DNA from: Diphasiastrum complanatum
Lineage: Eukaryota > Streptophyta > Lycopodiopsida > Lycopodiales > Lycopodiaceae
Direction: 5' to 3'
NCBI GenBank assembly: GCA_029204225.1
Contig: CM055107.1
Span: 4,970,353 to 5,034,352 of the forward strand
DNA: 64,000 bases
The stretch's first letter is position 1, and each line of letters begins with the position of its first letter. This document shows, one piece after another, positions 54,464 through 64,000 of this stretch. The notes beneath the pieces were generated by a model. It saw only the letters and a list, made by a program, of their open reading frames with translations, was not told where the DNA came from and searched no databases. The translations under genes and the position numbers were made by a program.

Positions 54464-56260
54464 TTATACTACAATAACCATTGAATTTCGTAATAAGCAA
54501 GTAATGACACTCTTGATCCCATTTGCATCACAAAATGCCTTGAACTTGGTAAAAATATACTTACCACCATTGTCACTCCTCAAGCACTTGATTCTGGTAG
54601 AAAATTGAACCTCCCTTGCAATCTTGAACTTGACAAAGACATAAACACCCGATCTTTGCTTTTTAGTAGATTGATCCAACAAAAGCTACTAAAATCAAAA
54701 ATAAAAGCTACATATATTTTAACACCTCCATTGCTAATTGTAGTAACACCATGAATATCTGAATGCACAAGTTTAAAAGACTTACTTGACCTTGATGTAG
54801 ATCTCTTGTAAGGTAACATATGTGACTTTGATAAAGCACATTGATCACAAACATGATTCAAGCTTGTTAAAGAATTGAGAAGATCAAACACAACCTGCCT
54901 CTTTGCCATCACCTCCAATGACTTGTAGTCGAGATGCCCCAATCTCTTGTGCCATACCTCTTGCATTAAGAATTGCTGCTTTGCCATACATCCAACTTGG
55001 TTATCAACAACACAAGCATCAAGTGCCTCTTCCCTAATGCAATCAATTCATCTTCCTTCTTGATCAAACAAGCATCACCATCAAAAATCGCTTGTCAAGC
55101 ATTTGACTCACACTAAGAAGATTCTTAGTGATAGATGAAATGAACAAAACATCCTTCAAATTCATATTCCTATTAGTAGAGAGGGAATAGGAATTGTGCC
55201 AATCCCTTTGTTGCACACTCACCATCATTGGCTGTGTATATCACCTTCTTGTCACTTTCAAATGCCATCAATGATAAATAATACTCCTCATGATATGTCA
55301 TATGTGATGTAGCTCCACTATCAATCCACCAAGGATCAATATCTCCAAGATTAGCCAACAAACAAGATGACATAACAAAAGCATCATTTGAATTTTATTC
55401 ATCAACACCATCTTCATCAAGAATTAGATTGGTTTGCTTCTCACCTTGATCTCTCTTCTTGAAAAAATCACTTGCAAAATTTCCTTTGACTCCACAATAA
55501 AAGCATTTTAACTTGGATCTATCTTTCTTCTTGCTAAAAAAAGTAGAAGGCCCACCTTGATCTTGACCCTTTGACAACTTGCTTTTTCCTTTGACAACTT
55601 GACAACTTGCTTTTTCCTTTTCCCTTGAACTTGCCTTTGATGAACATTATTGTCTCCTCTCCAACTTGAGATGAAGAAGTAGATCCACCTCTCTAAAACT
55701 CCTCATTCACCAAAATCTCTTGAAAATCCTCCATACTTCACAATGTATTTTGAATAGCAAAGCTTTGCACCAAATTAGCAAGATCATCCAAAGAAGCCAT
55801 TAAGAACAACTTGAACAAGCTCCACATCCTTAATGCTTTCACTAATGCATGCTAGTTCATCACTCAAAGCTTTAACTCTCAAAACAAAAGCATGAGCATC
55901 TTTATCCTTCTTTTTAAGACTTAAAAAAATTTTCCTCCCTAGGTTTAGGACCCTAGATGTAGACTTGGATCATAATTCTTCTTCAAATATTCCCAAGCCT
56001 CACTTGATGTTGTGCACTTACCAACTTCTTTGAGAAGTTCATTAGTCACATTCATCTTGATCACATGTAGAGCTTTATTTTCCCTCATATCATACCTCAA
56101 TTTTTCTTGAGGTGCCAATGGTCTCTCCTCCACACCTACAACAAATATCCACCAAATCATTCATCTCAAGCAAAGATTCCATCCTCACCTTCCAAGTAGA
56201 ATAATTTGTTGAGATAAGTCTATCATTGCCTTCCAACATGAATCCACTTGAGGTTGCCAT
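54464..56260 (-). pseudogene. Copia F gag-protease-integrase remnant, minus strand
   Basis: Starts ATG at 56258-56260: 'MATSSGFMLEGNDRLISTNY', 'STWKVRMESLLEMNDLV', 'ALHVIKMNVTNELLKEVGK'. The zinc knuckle is 'CFYCGVKGNFASDFF' (55502-55460; His and last Cys lost), the protease 'DPWWIDSGATSHMTYHEE' (about 55340), and the pre-integrase finger 'VWHKRLGHLDYKSLE' with 'CDQCALSKSH' (about 54830-54960). The integrase first Asp lies in 'LVHSDIHGVT' and the second in 'CLRSDNGGKYI' (about 54560). At least six frameshifts or stops. The glutamate region and everything after it is missing. Confidence 0.85.
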
Positions 56261-57297
56261 ATTGCAATGAACTTAGCACTCCCTTTAAAATCAACAAATG
56301 GAACTCAAGAAGAAATCACAAAGATATGGGAACAATCTAGCCTCTCTTTTTTCTCTTTCTAGCAAATCCTAGAAAATAGAATGTTGATTTCTTGATCACA
56401 ATAGATCTAAACACAATATGATGAACCTTTGCCAACACCTAAGATTGAAACACACTCTTGAAAAAGTCCATCAACTTAAAATCAAGAGATCCTATCAAAT
56501 TTAGGGTCACTCCAAAAATGCACATTATTGAATCAAGCAAAATTTATATGCAAAAGCTAGAATCTAGATATCTCATCTAATAGAATGTACCATCCACAAC
56601 CATGAGCAAATTTTGTCTCCACATTCCAATAAGTGGTTTAAAAAATTGTCCATCCACAAGTGATTTGACCTAAATGATGATTGGACCACAAAGATCCACT
56701 TTCTATACTTGAAAATGCAAGATTTCATTTAGAAACACCTCGAGAAAGCATCAATTTTAGCATGCTAGAATTGCATAAATCAATAAGATCTGATCACAAG
56801 CATGAAAATATAGTATGGTATTGTCCATGTCCATGTAAAAGCAGTATAGTACTGTCCTTCACACGTGTGGAAGCAAAATCAACATTCTACACATAGAAAA
56901 CCAAGATATCAAGAGAAATACACATGAGATACACATAGAAGCAAAAGAGATGAATTCTCTACATCAAAAGAGAATACAACGATATGTTCTCCATGCTGCT
57001 ACTACTATTTATATCTTCTCAAATGTCATTTGGCCACTTGCCTAAAACTTGCTTTAAATGATAATTTCTTGGTTTCTCACCAAATGACCTAGAAATTCTA
57101 GTCTAGATGCAATGTATCAAATTTAACCCATCATAATGGCTCCAAACTCGACCTCATCCATTTATCCACTTGTCAAAAATAGTACAAACACTATTTAGGC
57201 CTCTATTGACAAATATGAATATATCTCTAAGTTGATATTTCATGTTGGCCTCCAAAATGCCAAATAACCAACAAACTAGTTGACAATTTTTCACACA
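56261..57297 (-). repeat. Single copia LTR plus leader between two internal regions
   Basis: On the minus strand the LTR starts TGTGTGAAAAATTGTCAAC at 57297, right after a purine-rich tract (CTAGAGTGGGAAT). TATA box TATAAATA at 57006-57013. A CACACGTGTG with 'gacagtactatactg' lies at 56836-56866. The LTR end and PBS could not be placed, so LTR and leader to the F gag start are given together. It is the 3' LTR of the remnant to the right and at the same time stands where the 5' LTR of F should be. Confidence 0.6.
57006..57013 (-). promoter_or_regulatory. TATA box of the copia E/F LTR
   Basis: TATAAATA on the minus strand, about 285 bp into the LTR. Confidence 0.55.
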
Positions 57298-58525
57298 ATT
57301 CCCACTCTAGATTATGTCATCCACACTCCTTGGAACACATGCATGTGGAGGTTGCTCCTCCTCATCCAAACTTGACTCCTCCTGAATCTCAATAATTTTT
57401 CTCATATTAGATGAAACATTTGACTCATTATCAAGCATGCACATATTTGACTCATCAAAGATCACATCTTGAGACACAAAAAATCTTATTGGAAGAAGGA
57501 ATGAAGATTCTATAACCTTTTCTTAATTCACCATAGCCAACCATCATGCCAATCAATGAGTTAGCATTCTCTTTATTTCTAGTTTCCAAAGACACATGTT
57601 CATAGCATAAAAACCAAAATCCTAAATTTTTTTAAGTAGACTTATTTCCATACAACATCTTTGCCATCAATAGCACTAGAAGCAAGTCTATTACACAAGT
57701 AGTTGACACATAATAAAGCTTCTCCCCAAGACCTTCTACTTAAGCATGCATCCAACCTCATAGACTTAGCACGTGCACAGTGTCCTATTTCTCCTCTCGA
57801 CCACTCCATTTTGCTGAGAGAAATATGTGTATGTGAGTTCTTTCTTAATGCCATGTTGCTTACAAAATCCTTTGAAGTCATTTGAAATATACTCACCTCC
57901 ATTGTTTGATCTAAAAATCTTGATTTCATGATCAAATTGTTTTTTCACAAATGACTTGAAAGATACAAAACATTCAAGTGCTCTTGCTTTTGTTTAAGAA
58001 AGTAACCCAACCATACCTACTATGATCATCAATGAAAGATAATAAAATAGTAGCTCCATCAATGCTAGGTGTGCTAAAAAAATGTATATCATAATGAATC
58101 AATTCTAGAGGAGATGATTTCCTTGTGAGAGATTTTGAAAAAGGAAACTTATGTGCTTTAGACCTGCATAAAAAATCCACCTTTGCCAAGCTTTTAGGTA
58201 CTCCAAGGGCTATCTCACCCTTTTCCATAGTTTCCAATGACTTGAGATTGACATGTCCAAGCCTTTTATGCCAAATCTCTACCTATTAAACTTCTTCCTT
58301 GGCACTCATCACAAGGTTACAAGACATAGCATGTGCATCTAACTTGAAAAGTCTTCCATGCCTCACTCCAAAAGCCACAACCTTATCATCCCTCTTGATC
58401 TTACAAGAATTTGCATCAAAGTCTATTGCAAAATCATTGTCATTTGACCAACACTTAACAAATTCTTTGTAATAGAAGGCACATAAAAAAACTCCATCAA
58501 GTTTAATTGAGTAGATCTAGCCATC
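57298..58525 (-). pseudogene. Copia E protease-integrase remnant, minus strand, RT absent
   Basis: From 58525: the distal protease motif 'FYVPSITKNLLSVGQM', 'IWHKRLGHVN', 'LELIHYDIHFFSTPSI' (first Asp kept as HYD), 'LLSFIDDHSRYGWVTF', 'IKIFRSNNGGEYISND' (second Asp changed to Asn) and 'FSQQNGVVERRNRTLC' (Glu kept). Then the linker 'VSQDVIFDESNMCMLDNES' and, without any RT or RNase H, the polypurine-like tract and LTR. Multiple frameshifts. The second catalytic Asp change and the RT loss make it inert. Confidence 0.8.
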
Positions 58526-58739
58526 GCCCTAACTAGAATTACTTCCAACAATCAAAAGCGGGTCTTCATAAAGGACACGTTAAAATACAAAAGGATCAGA
58601 AGCTTTCGAGAAAAACGGGAAACATCCCATGCAAACCAAACATAGGAGAATCCAAAGCTCATCATTTCTTATCAAATCTAAAATCTAGTACTCAATTTGG
58701 ATTGATGTACTCAATGCCACTTTTGAAGAAAAATGAACA

Positions 58740-59328
58740 ACAAGGATTAAAAAAGTTGAAGTCTGCACAAAGCTTGACAACATGGTCAAATTGCTCAGAA
58801 AAGATAAATTGTCTGATATTGGTGTCCCACTAATTGAGAAATCAATTGAGTTTGTGGATGCCATTAAAGGTGCTTGGAGTGAAGGTCATATTACGCATTA
58901 TATGGTAAATCTCTTTTCAATGAAACTCTTAAAATTATAATTTCATTGCACATATACTGAGTTTAAAGTGATTAATATGACAATGCTTGTATCTCTGATA
59001 TTGCAGCACATTTTACGACATCATGCATCATTTTTTGCAAAAGCTTACGACAGTCTAAGTATTTGGTCATCACAAGGAATGGAGAAATCACATTGGCAAG
59101 CCAGAGCAGCATTTATCGAAATACACAACATGGTGGAACATCTCAAAAATATAGTTACATCATCCAACTATTTAAATGGTTCTACAGATGTGTTCAAATT
59201 TGATACAAATCCCTGGCTTTCCCTCACATATCCATGTCTTGTTGCAAAGGCATCCACCTCCACATTAGCCTACAAAATACGAGCAAAGGTCACATATCTT
59301 GAAAACAATATAACTATATTTGAATAGA
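58740..59328 (+). CDS. Two-exon gene or gene fragment of unrecognised family
   Basis: Exon A (about 58740-58904): 'KLDNMVKLLRKDKLSDIGVP', 'LIEKSIEFVDAIKGAWSEG', ending ...TATATG/GTAAATC. A 104-bp intron ends TATTGCAG. Exon B (59009-59328): 'HILRHHASFFAKAYDSLSIW', 'SSQGMEKSHWQARAAFIEIH', 'FKFDTNPWLSLTYPCLVAKA', stop TAG. No stop occurs in either exon, the junctions are canonical and phase is kept. 'F/WSSQGMEKSHW.A' looks like a conserved motif, but I cannot place the family; it may come from a domesticated or captured transposon gene. The 5' exons are not visible. Confidence 0.45.
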
Positions 59329-59442
59329 AATCTTTTTCAAATAAAACCAAATTTACTTACCAGATTACGCTCATCAGTTTGAATAATTGCAGCAGTATGT
59401 AAATCATGACCAGCAACTATGGTCATCGAAGCAGTGGATGGA

Positions 59443-59703
59443 TTAGTTTTTCGAGGATTGTGAGACATATCTACTCTGGATTCTCAGAAATTCCTCCTCA
59501 CTGGGCAAATTTGTTTGGTATGCCCTGCTTGACTGTAGGGCTTCAGTCTCGTCGAGCAATTCATCTCCATCTTTGTAATCAATAGAAGCACATAGATCAT
59601 CATCCTCGAGATCTATGAAGTCCGATAATTCTTTGATGAAATTAGACAGAATTGATAAGATTTCATCTTCCCTAAGATCTAGAATATCTCCAACATCGTT
59701 CAA
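59443..59703 (-). CDS. Acidic 86-residue ORF, unrecognised
   Basis: 'MNDVGDILDLREDEILSILS', 'NFIKELSDFIDLEDDDLCAS', strongly acidic with a regular hydrophobic pattern. It lies between the two-exon gene (opposite strand) and the LTR of copia G. It could be a real small exon or chance; no family recognised. Confidence 0.25.
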   Translation of the reverse strand: MNDVGDILDLREDEILSILSNFIKELSDFIDLEDDDLCASIDYKDGDELLDETEALQSSRAYQTNLPSEEEFLRIQSRYVSQSSKN

Positions 59704-59733
59704 AGAGATGTATGCGACACTATGTGAAAGTAC

Positions 59734-61646
59734 TGTACTTTAGGACCATAAATGGATCTACAAAAGATCCACAAGAGTGATTGGATGCTTGCTTAACAAT
59801 CTATCAAAAAACTAGACACAAAAAAGTTGATCTAGATTGGCAATTTGACAAACAACAAGCATTAACAATCAAAAGCATTGATAAACAATGAAATCCGAGC
59901 CCACACGTGTGTACTACAGGCTGTAGTACGGCCTTCAACCTAAGAAACAAGTAGAAATTGATTTGGTTTCATTTGGATCACAAAAACTCAATGTACATAG
60001 TGAACTAGCTTGAGATTGCCAATGAGCTCCAAAACATTTCTTTCTTCACACTATGGAGAGAGGGAATACATAGCAAATTCGACTTCCTTCTTGAAGTTAG
60101 GTGGATTTCTAGCATGTAATAAGGAAGCTAACTTACTCTCCTTGACCTAAAATAAAACCCTAGTCTATTTTTTAGAGTTATGCTTGGTAGGTAGCTAGTT
60201 GGTCAAATTTTCACCTTAAACTTAGGTGTAGGTCCTATAAAGTAGGGATGATGTAGCGCAGGCATCCCAAAGGGAGCCGGGAACCACGACTTAGCTTCCC
60301 AGCCTTCAACTCTTGCCATCCAAACCCACTTGACATACAAGCAGCCAACTCGCCAACAACGATCAGACTTAACCAACTTGAAGTTCCGAAAACCAACATT
60401 GAGATCCAACCTGGCGCCATGCCAGATCGGGGGTCCCGACGTGGGTGACTTCTCTCCAAGCAAGCCGCCCGACATACATCAAACTTAACCAACTCGAGGC
60501 TTCGTTACAAACGAGTAACATCCATTCCAAGCAAGCGGTCTGACTTACATCAGACTTAACCAACTGAAAGCTTCGTCACGAGCGCTGGAAGCCAACCTGG
60601 CGCCACGCCAGACTGGACAGCCATAAACAGGTAACATCCACCCAAGCAAGCCATCCAACTCAGCCGACAGGTTAGAGCCCGTTCCCCAAGAGCTTAACCC
60701 ATTCACGTTCATGCAAGGAACACTCAGAACCACAAGCCGCGACAGATATGGAAACAACCAGTTCTTGGACCAAATGGTCCCGACAGCATACCACTGGCGC
60801 CACGGACCGAATGGTCCCGACGGCATACCGCTGGCGTCCCGGGATACGACCCTCAGCTATGTGCCAAGTTAAAAATTTTGAAAGCGGCCTTACAACTGGC
60901 GCTTTTACCGAACACTGAAACCCAGAAGGTAATCAGAGTCAGTTTGAGGAAAATCCCACTTTATTGATAAATCTGAGAAGGTTACATTTCAAGTGTGTGA
61001 CCGACCCTAGTCTCCGGGGCGCTAGCATGCCAAGGCGAGAGCCATGACAACATTCCAGCAAGGGAGGCTGAGACTTGGTTGGAGCTCGTCTTGAGTCGCA
61101 ACCCGCACTCCCCTATAGTATTGGTGTGATTCGGCACCCCCCCTCATACCAAGCACTCTACCCAAGCTGGTAAAGCACATTTTTCTCTCTCTAGGATTTT
61201 CTCTTTCTAGAAAGTCATTTTCTCTCTCTAGATTTTATTGATCCCCAGGCTTCCTTTAATCATGCCTAGATCGTGTGAGGTGATTGCACATCGATCTGAG
61301 CTCTCTGGACTTCGCTAGAACCGATCAAAGATTTTCAGCCATAGGAACTTGGCGTCGGCTGGATTCTGGTCACAGTGGCGCCGGGAGCGGCGCCGGCGCC
61401 GTTGGCGCCGGGAGCAGCAGGGGCGCTGCTGGCGCCGGAAGTAAAGCTTGTAAAGGTAGCTTTACAACAGATGACCACCAAATAGACATGACCAACTCTC
61501 TTGCCTTGACCTAACCTACATTAGGATGGGTTTCCCACGTGGCATCATGGCCTCACATGTGTGGGACCCACTTGTGTACACAATTTACACTATTCTACAT
61601 GGTTTTTGATCAAGCTAGATTTGCCAATTTTTGGCAATTCTTCACA
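59734..61646 (-). repeat. Copia G 3' LTR with a 1.2-kb GC-rich insertion (left end provisional)
   Basis: On the minus strand the LTR starts TGTGAAGAATTGCC at 61646 directly after the polypurine tract AAATTTGAGGAGGAG (61647-61661). Near its start is a palindrome TTGCCAATTTTTGGCAA (61622-61638). A possible end CCTAAAGTACA lies at 59734. CACACGTGTG and the palindrome GTACTACAGGCTGTAGTAC lie at 59903-59932. The insertion occupies 60245-61438. Confidence 0.5.
60245..61438 (+). mobile_element. GC-rich insertion, probably a gypsy LTR with its primer-binding region
   Basis: Flanked by direct repeats AAGTA (60240-60244 and 61439-61443). Much richer in GC than the surroundings. Holds repeated units of about 115 bp ('acttaaccaact..a.gcttcgt', 60367-60670). 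It ends 'ggtcacagTGGCGCCGGGAGC', like the LTR/PBS junction of Ty3/gypsy elements, followed by GGCGCC-rich repeats. There is no coding. Identity as a gypsy LTR is an inference from the TGGCGCC junction. Confidence 0.45.
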
Positions 61647-61856
61647 CTCCTCCTCAAATTTAGCTTGATCTATTTACAACTCTCTTGATAGATGAATGAA
61701 AGCTTTTAGAAGTGTCTAAGAAATCCAGCTACAAACAAGAAACTTTTGAGACTCCAATAGAGAATGATGTCCATGAAGGATCTTTCACCACCTCTTAGAG
61801 GATCCCTTACAAGATGTTCCATAAATGTGTCTATATACATGTAGCACACTTCAAAA

Positions 61857-64000
61857 CTAAGCATCATGCCAAGCCATGGATTCCAAGGCATTTTGTGTAC
61901 TTGAAGATGCATCAATTAAAATATTAAGTGCATAAATAATGTTGCCAAAGACAACTTGTCTTGCTTGATCCATATGATTGAGCCTTGATGGCTCCATCTT
62001 GATACTCAAGATTTTTCTTGGAGTCCTCGGGTCTTGAGCTTGATCCTCCACTTGACTTGACTCCAAAACATCAATGAATTGAATAAGGTGTTGATCCAAA
62101 GGTGCTTCTTCAAGTTTACAAATCTTCCACTCTTGAAAGATCACATTTCCACCATTGACAAATTCTTTGGTTGAAAACAAGTAGATTCTACAATCTCTAC
62201 TTGAAGAGCAAAACACTACCATTATTCCTATCATTGAAATAGGATAATCTTTGGTCCTTACATTGGAATGATCATGCACAAAGCATGTGGACACAAAGAT
62301 TTCCAAAGCAAATGATGTTTCATCTTTTATGACTCTATTCAAACTATTATAAAAATAGTTATCCAATAAAATTGTTTTATCAACAACAAATGTAGATTTC
62401 AAAGCATCCCATTTCATTGTTTTGTCATACAAAGTAATAAACACCATGTATCTTAAAGGTAAGAAACAAGTCACCTCATGTCTACTACTACTTTCCAAAA
62501 AGTATTCAAAGATAGTAGACTCTCCAATGCTCACCACCCTTGCAAGATGCACACTTGAATGGACAATTTGCATGCAATTTGATGACTCGGCCATTGTCAT
62601 TGAGGACTCCCTTGGAACTCTCATGCTTTGAAGCTGATCCTCAAGATCTTCCTCCTTTTGATGCTCCTCCTCAATGGAAGCAAGTTCACACTTTGCCAAG
62701 ATCTCCTCTTGAGTGATCTCCTCCTTTTCCAAGCTCATTCTTTCAAAAGCAACACTAGCTTCCAACTTAAACAATCTTCCATGTTTAAATCCCTTTGCAA
62801 TGCAAACATCATTCTTCAAGATGAAGCAAACACCATGCTTAAAGTGGACATCCAAACCACTTTCTAAGAGTAGACCAACACTAAGCATATTCTTGGTGAT
62901 TGATGGTACATAAAGGACATTTTCTAGATCCATGCATTTTGAGGATTCTAGACACAAAGAGATGGTGCCAACACCATCTATCCTACACTCTTCATCATTT
63001 GCAGTAAAGACAAACTTTTTAGCAGCATTGAAAGAGTGTAAGGTTGAGAAAAAGTCCTTTTCACAAGACATGTGGGAGCTAGCCCCACTGTCGATCCACC
63101 AATTGTCTCTTAAATTGCTATTGCTTGTTGGTGGGGATGTAGATGCCATCAAGAATACATCTACTTCATCCTCCTCCTCCTTTGCAAGGTTTCCTTGTTT
63201 GTCCTCCTCCACTTGTGCTCTTAGCCTCTTGTAGCATTTAGATGCATAATGCCCCTTCTTTCCACAAAAGAAGCATTTTTGCTTTGACTTGTCCTTTGAG
63301 CTTGATGCATCATCCTCTTCTTTGGCCTCCTTTGGATGCTTCTTCTTTCCATTGGTCTTCTTTTTGCCCTTGAATGAGAAATTGGCTTTCTCATCACCAT
63401 CCTGCGAATACAAGGAACTTATCCTAGATTTTGCATGGAGCATCCTACACTCTTCAGCCACTAATACACTGTGAAGTTTTTCTATAGTTGGCAAAGTGTC
63501 TTGGATGGCAAAACTTTGGACCAAATTTGCAAAGTCATCTCCTAGACCATTAAGGACAATTTGTACAAGCTCTCCATCATAAATCTTCTCTCCAATGGAA
63601 GCCAAATCCCTATTTAGAGACTTGATTCTAAGTACATAATCTTGTGCACTCTCCTCACTTCTCATCATGCTTTGCAAAATTTGATTTCTAAGCATAAGAA
63701 CTCTAGAAGTGTTGCTAGACTCATAGATTGATTTTAAAGACTCTCAAGCCTCTTTAGCATTAGTACAAGCTGATACTTCTCTCAACAAATCATTGCTCAC
63801 ATTCATCATCACACAATGAAGTGCAAGCCTAGATATCTTCTTGTATCTAGCTAACTCATGTGCACCTAGAGGTTCATCTTCATCTTCAATCAAGAACTCA
63901 TAAAGGTCTTGGAGCACCAAGAGTGACTCCATCCTAACCTTCCAAATAGCATAATTTGTAGAATTCAATCTCTCACTAGCTTCTAGAAGGTATGCTCCAG
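61857..64000 (-). CDS. Copia G Gag-protease polyprotein with catalytically dead integrase region
   Basis: Reads leftward from the window edge. Gag 'ERLNSTNYAIWKVRMESLLV' and 'LALHCVMMNVSNDLLREV' are followed by a single in-frame TGA (63744-63746, where related gags have Trp). Then 612 codons are open: 'VLMLRNQILQSMM'-type gag, knuckle 'CFFCGKKGHYASKC', protease 'NWWIDSGASSHMSC' and 'LYVPSITKNMLSVGLLL'. After this the expected integrase finger (HH-CC) is replaced by an acidic helical segment. The DDE core is unrecognisable: 'VHSSVHLA' where HSDVH should be, and no SDNGGE or NGVAER. The linker 'VNGGNVIFQEW' is still visible. No RT or RNase H follows before the polypurine tract at 61661. Confidence 0.85.

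Overview
This is transposon-dominated plant nuclear DNA. The evidence is Ty1/copia and Ty3/gypsy LTR elements with plant-type primer-binding sites, Helitron and LINE remnants, MITE-like foldbacks, long CT/GA microsatellites, and pieces of plant host genes (glyoxal oxidase, an F-box/kelch protein, an EDR2/DUF1336 protein). There is no bacterial gene organisation and no intact single-exon host gene of normal length. Density and nesting of elements suit a large-genome land plant (fern, lycophyte, gymnosperm or similar); the species cannot be told from the window.

1-10.36 kb is a three-level nest. A minus-strand copia (C; gag 6707-7399, PBS 9549-9561, LTR 9562-10357) was entered by plus-strand copia A (window start to 6706). 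A was in turn entered by plus-strand copia B (785-5541, exact 5-bp target duplication AAGGA). The leader of C also took a 1.2-kb gypsy-type mini-element (7766-8985) and a 370-bp MITE. 10.4-16.2 kb is the most host-like stretch: exon remnants of an unrecognised minus-strand gene, a broken glyoxal oxidase, a broken F-box/kelch gene and a putative first exon at 16021-16196. 16.3-20.7 kb holds a copia 3' end with LTR, a minus-strand integrase fragment, a degenerate minisatellite and GC-rich repeats with Helitron-like hairpin/CTAG motifs.

20.7-29.5 kb is mostly unassigned AT-rich DNA. It contains a gene resembling PD-(D/E)XK nuclease-domain proteins (24936-25391), a 225-235 bp tandem repeat and a copia RT/RNase H fragment. 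29.5-37.7 kb has a zinc-finger non-LTR reverse transcriptase, an unrecognised decayed ORF on the minus strand, a second LINE on the minus strand and a long foldback. 37.8-44.8 kb is a third LINE split by a very young copia (38871-43919). Its two 683-bp LTRs read as identical, its target duplication is exact (GATTG), and its reverse transcriptase core has been deleted.

44.8-59.4 kb holds an EDR2-like exon and Helitron end modules. A Helitron Rep/helicase gene on the minus strand is split by a gypsy element (48472-51946, duplication TTACT). After it come copia remnants around a single LTR and a two-exon gene of unknown family. 59.7-64 kb is the 3' part of a minus-strand copia (G). Its gag-protease frame is well kept, while its integrase region has lost every recognisable catalytic residue yet stays open for hundreds of codons.

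There is no operon or pathway here. What links the genes is element biology: several copia elements keep gag, protease and integrase-region coding but lack reverse transcriptase, so any movement would need enzyme supplied by other copies.
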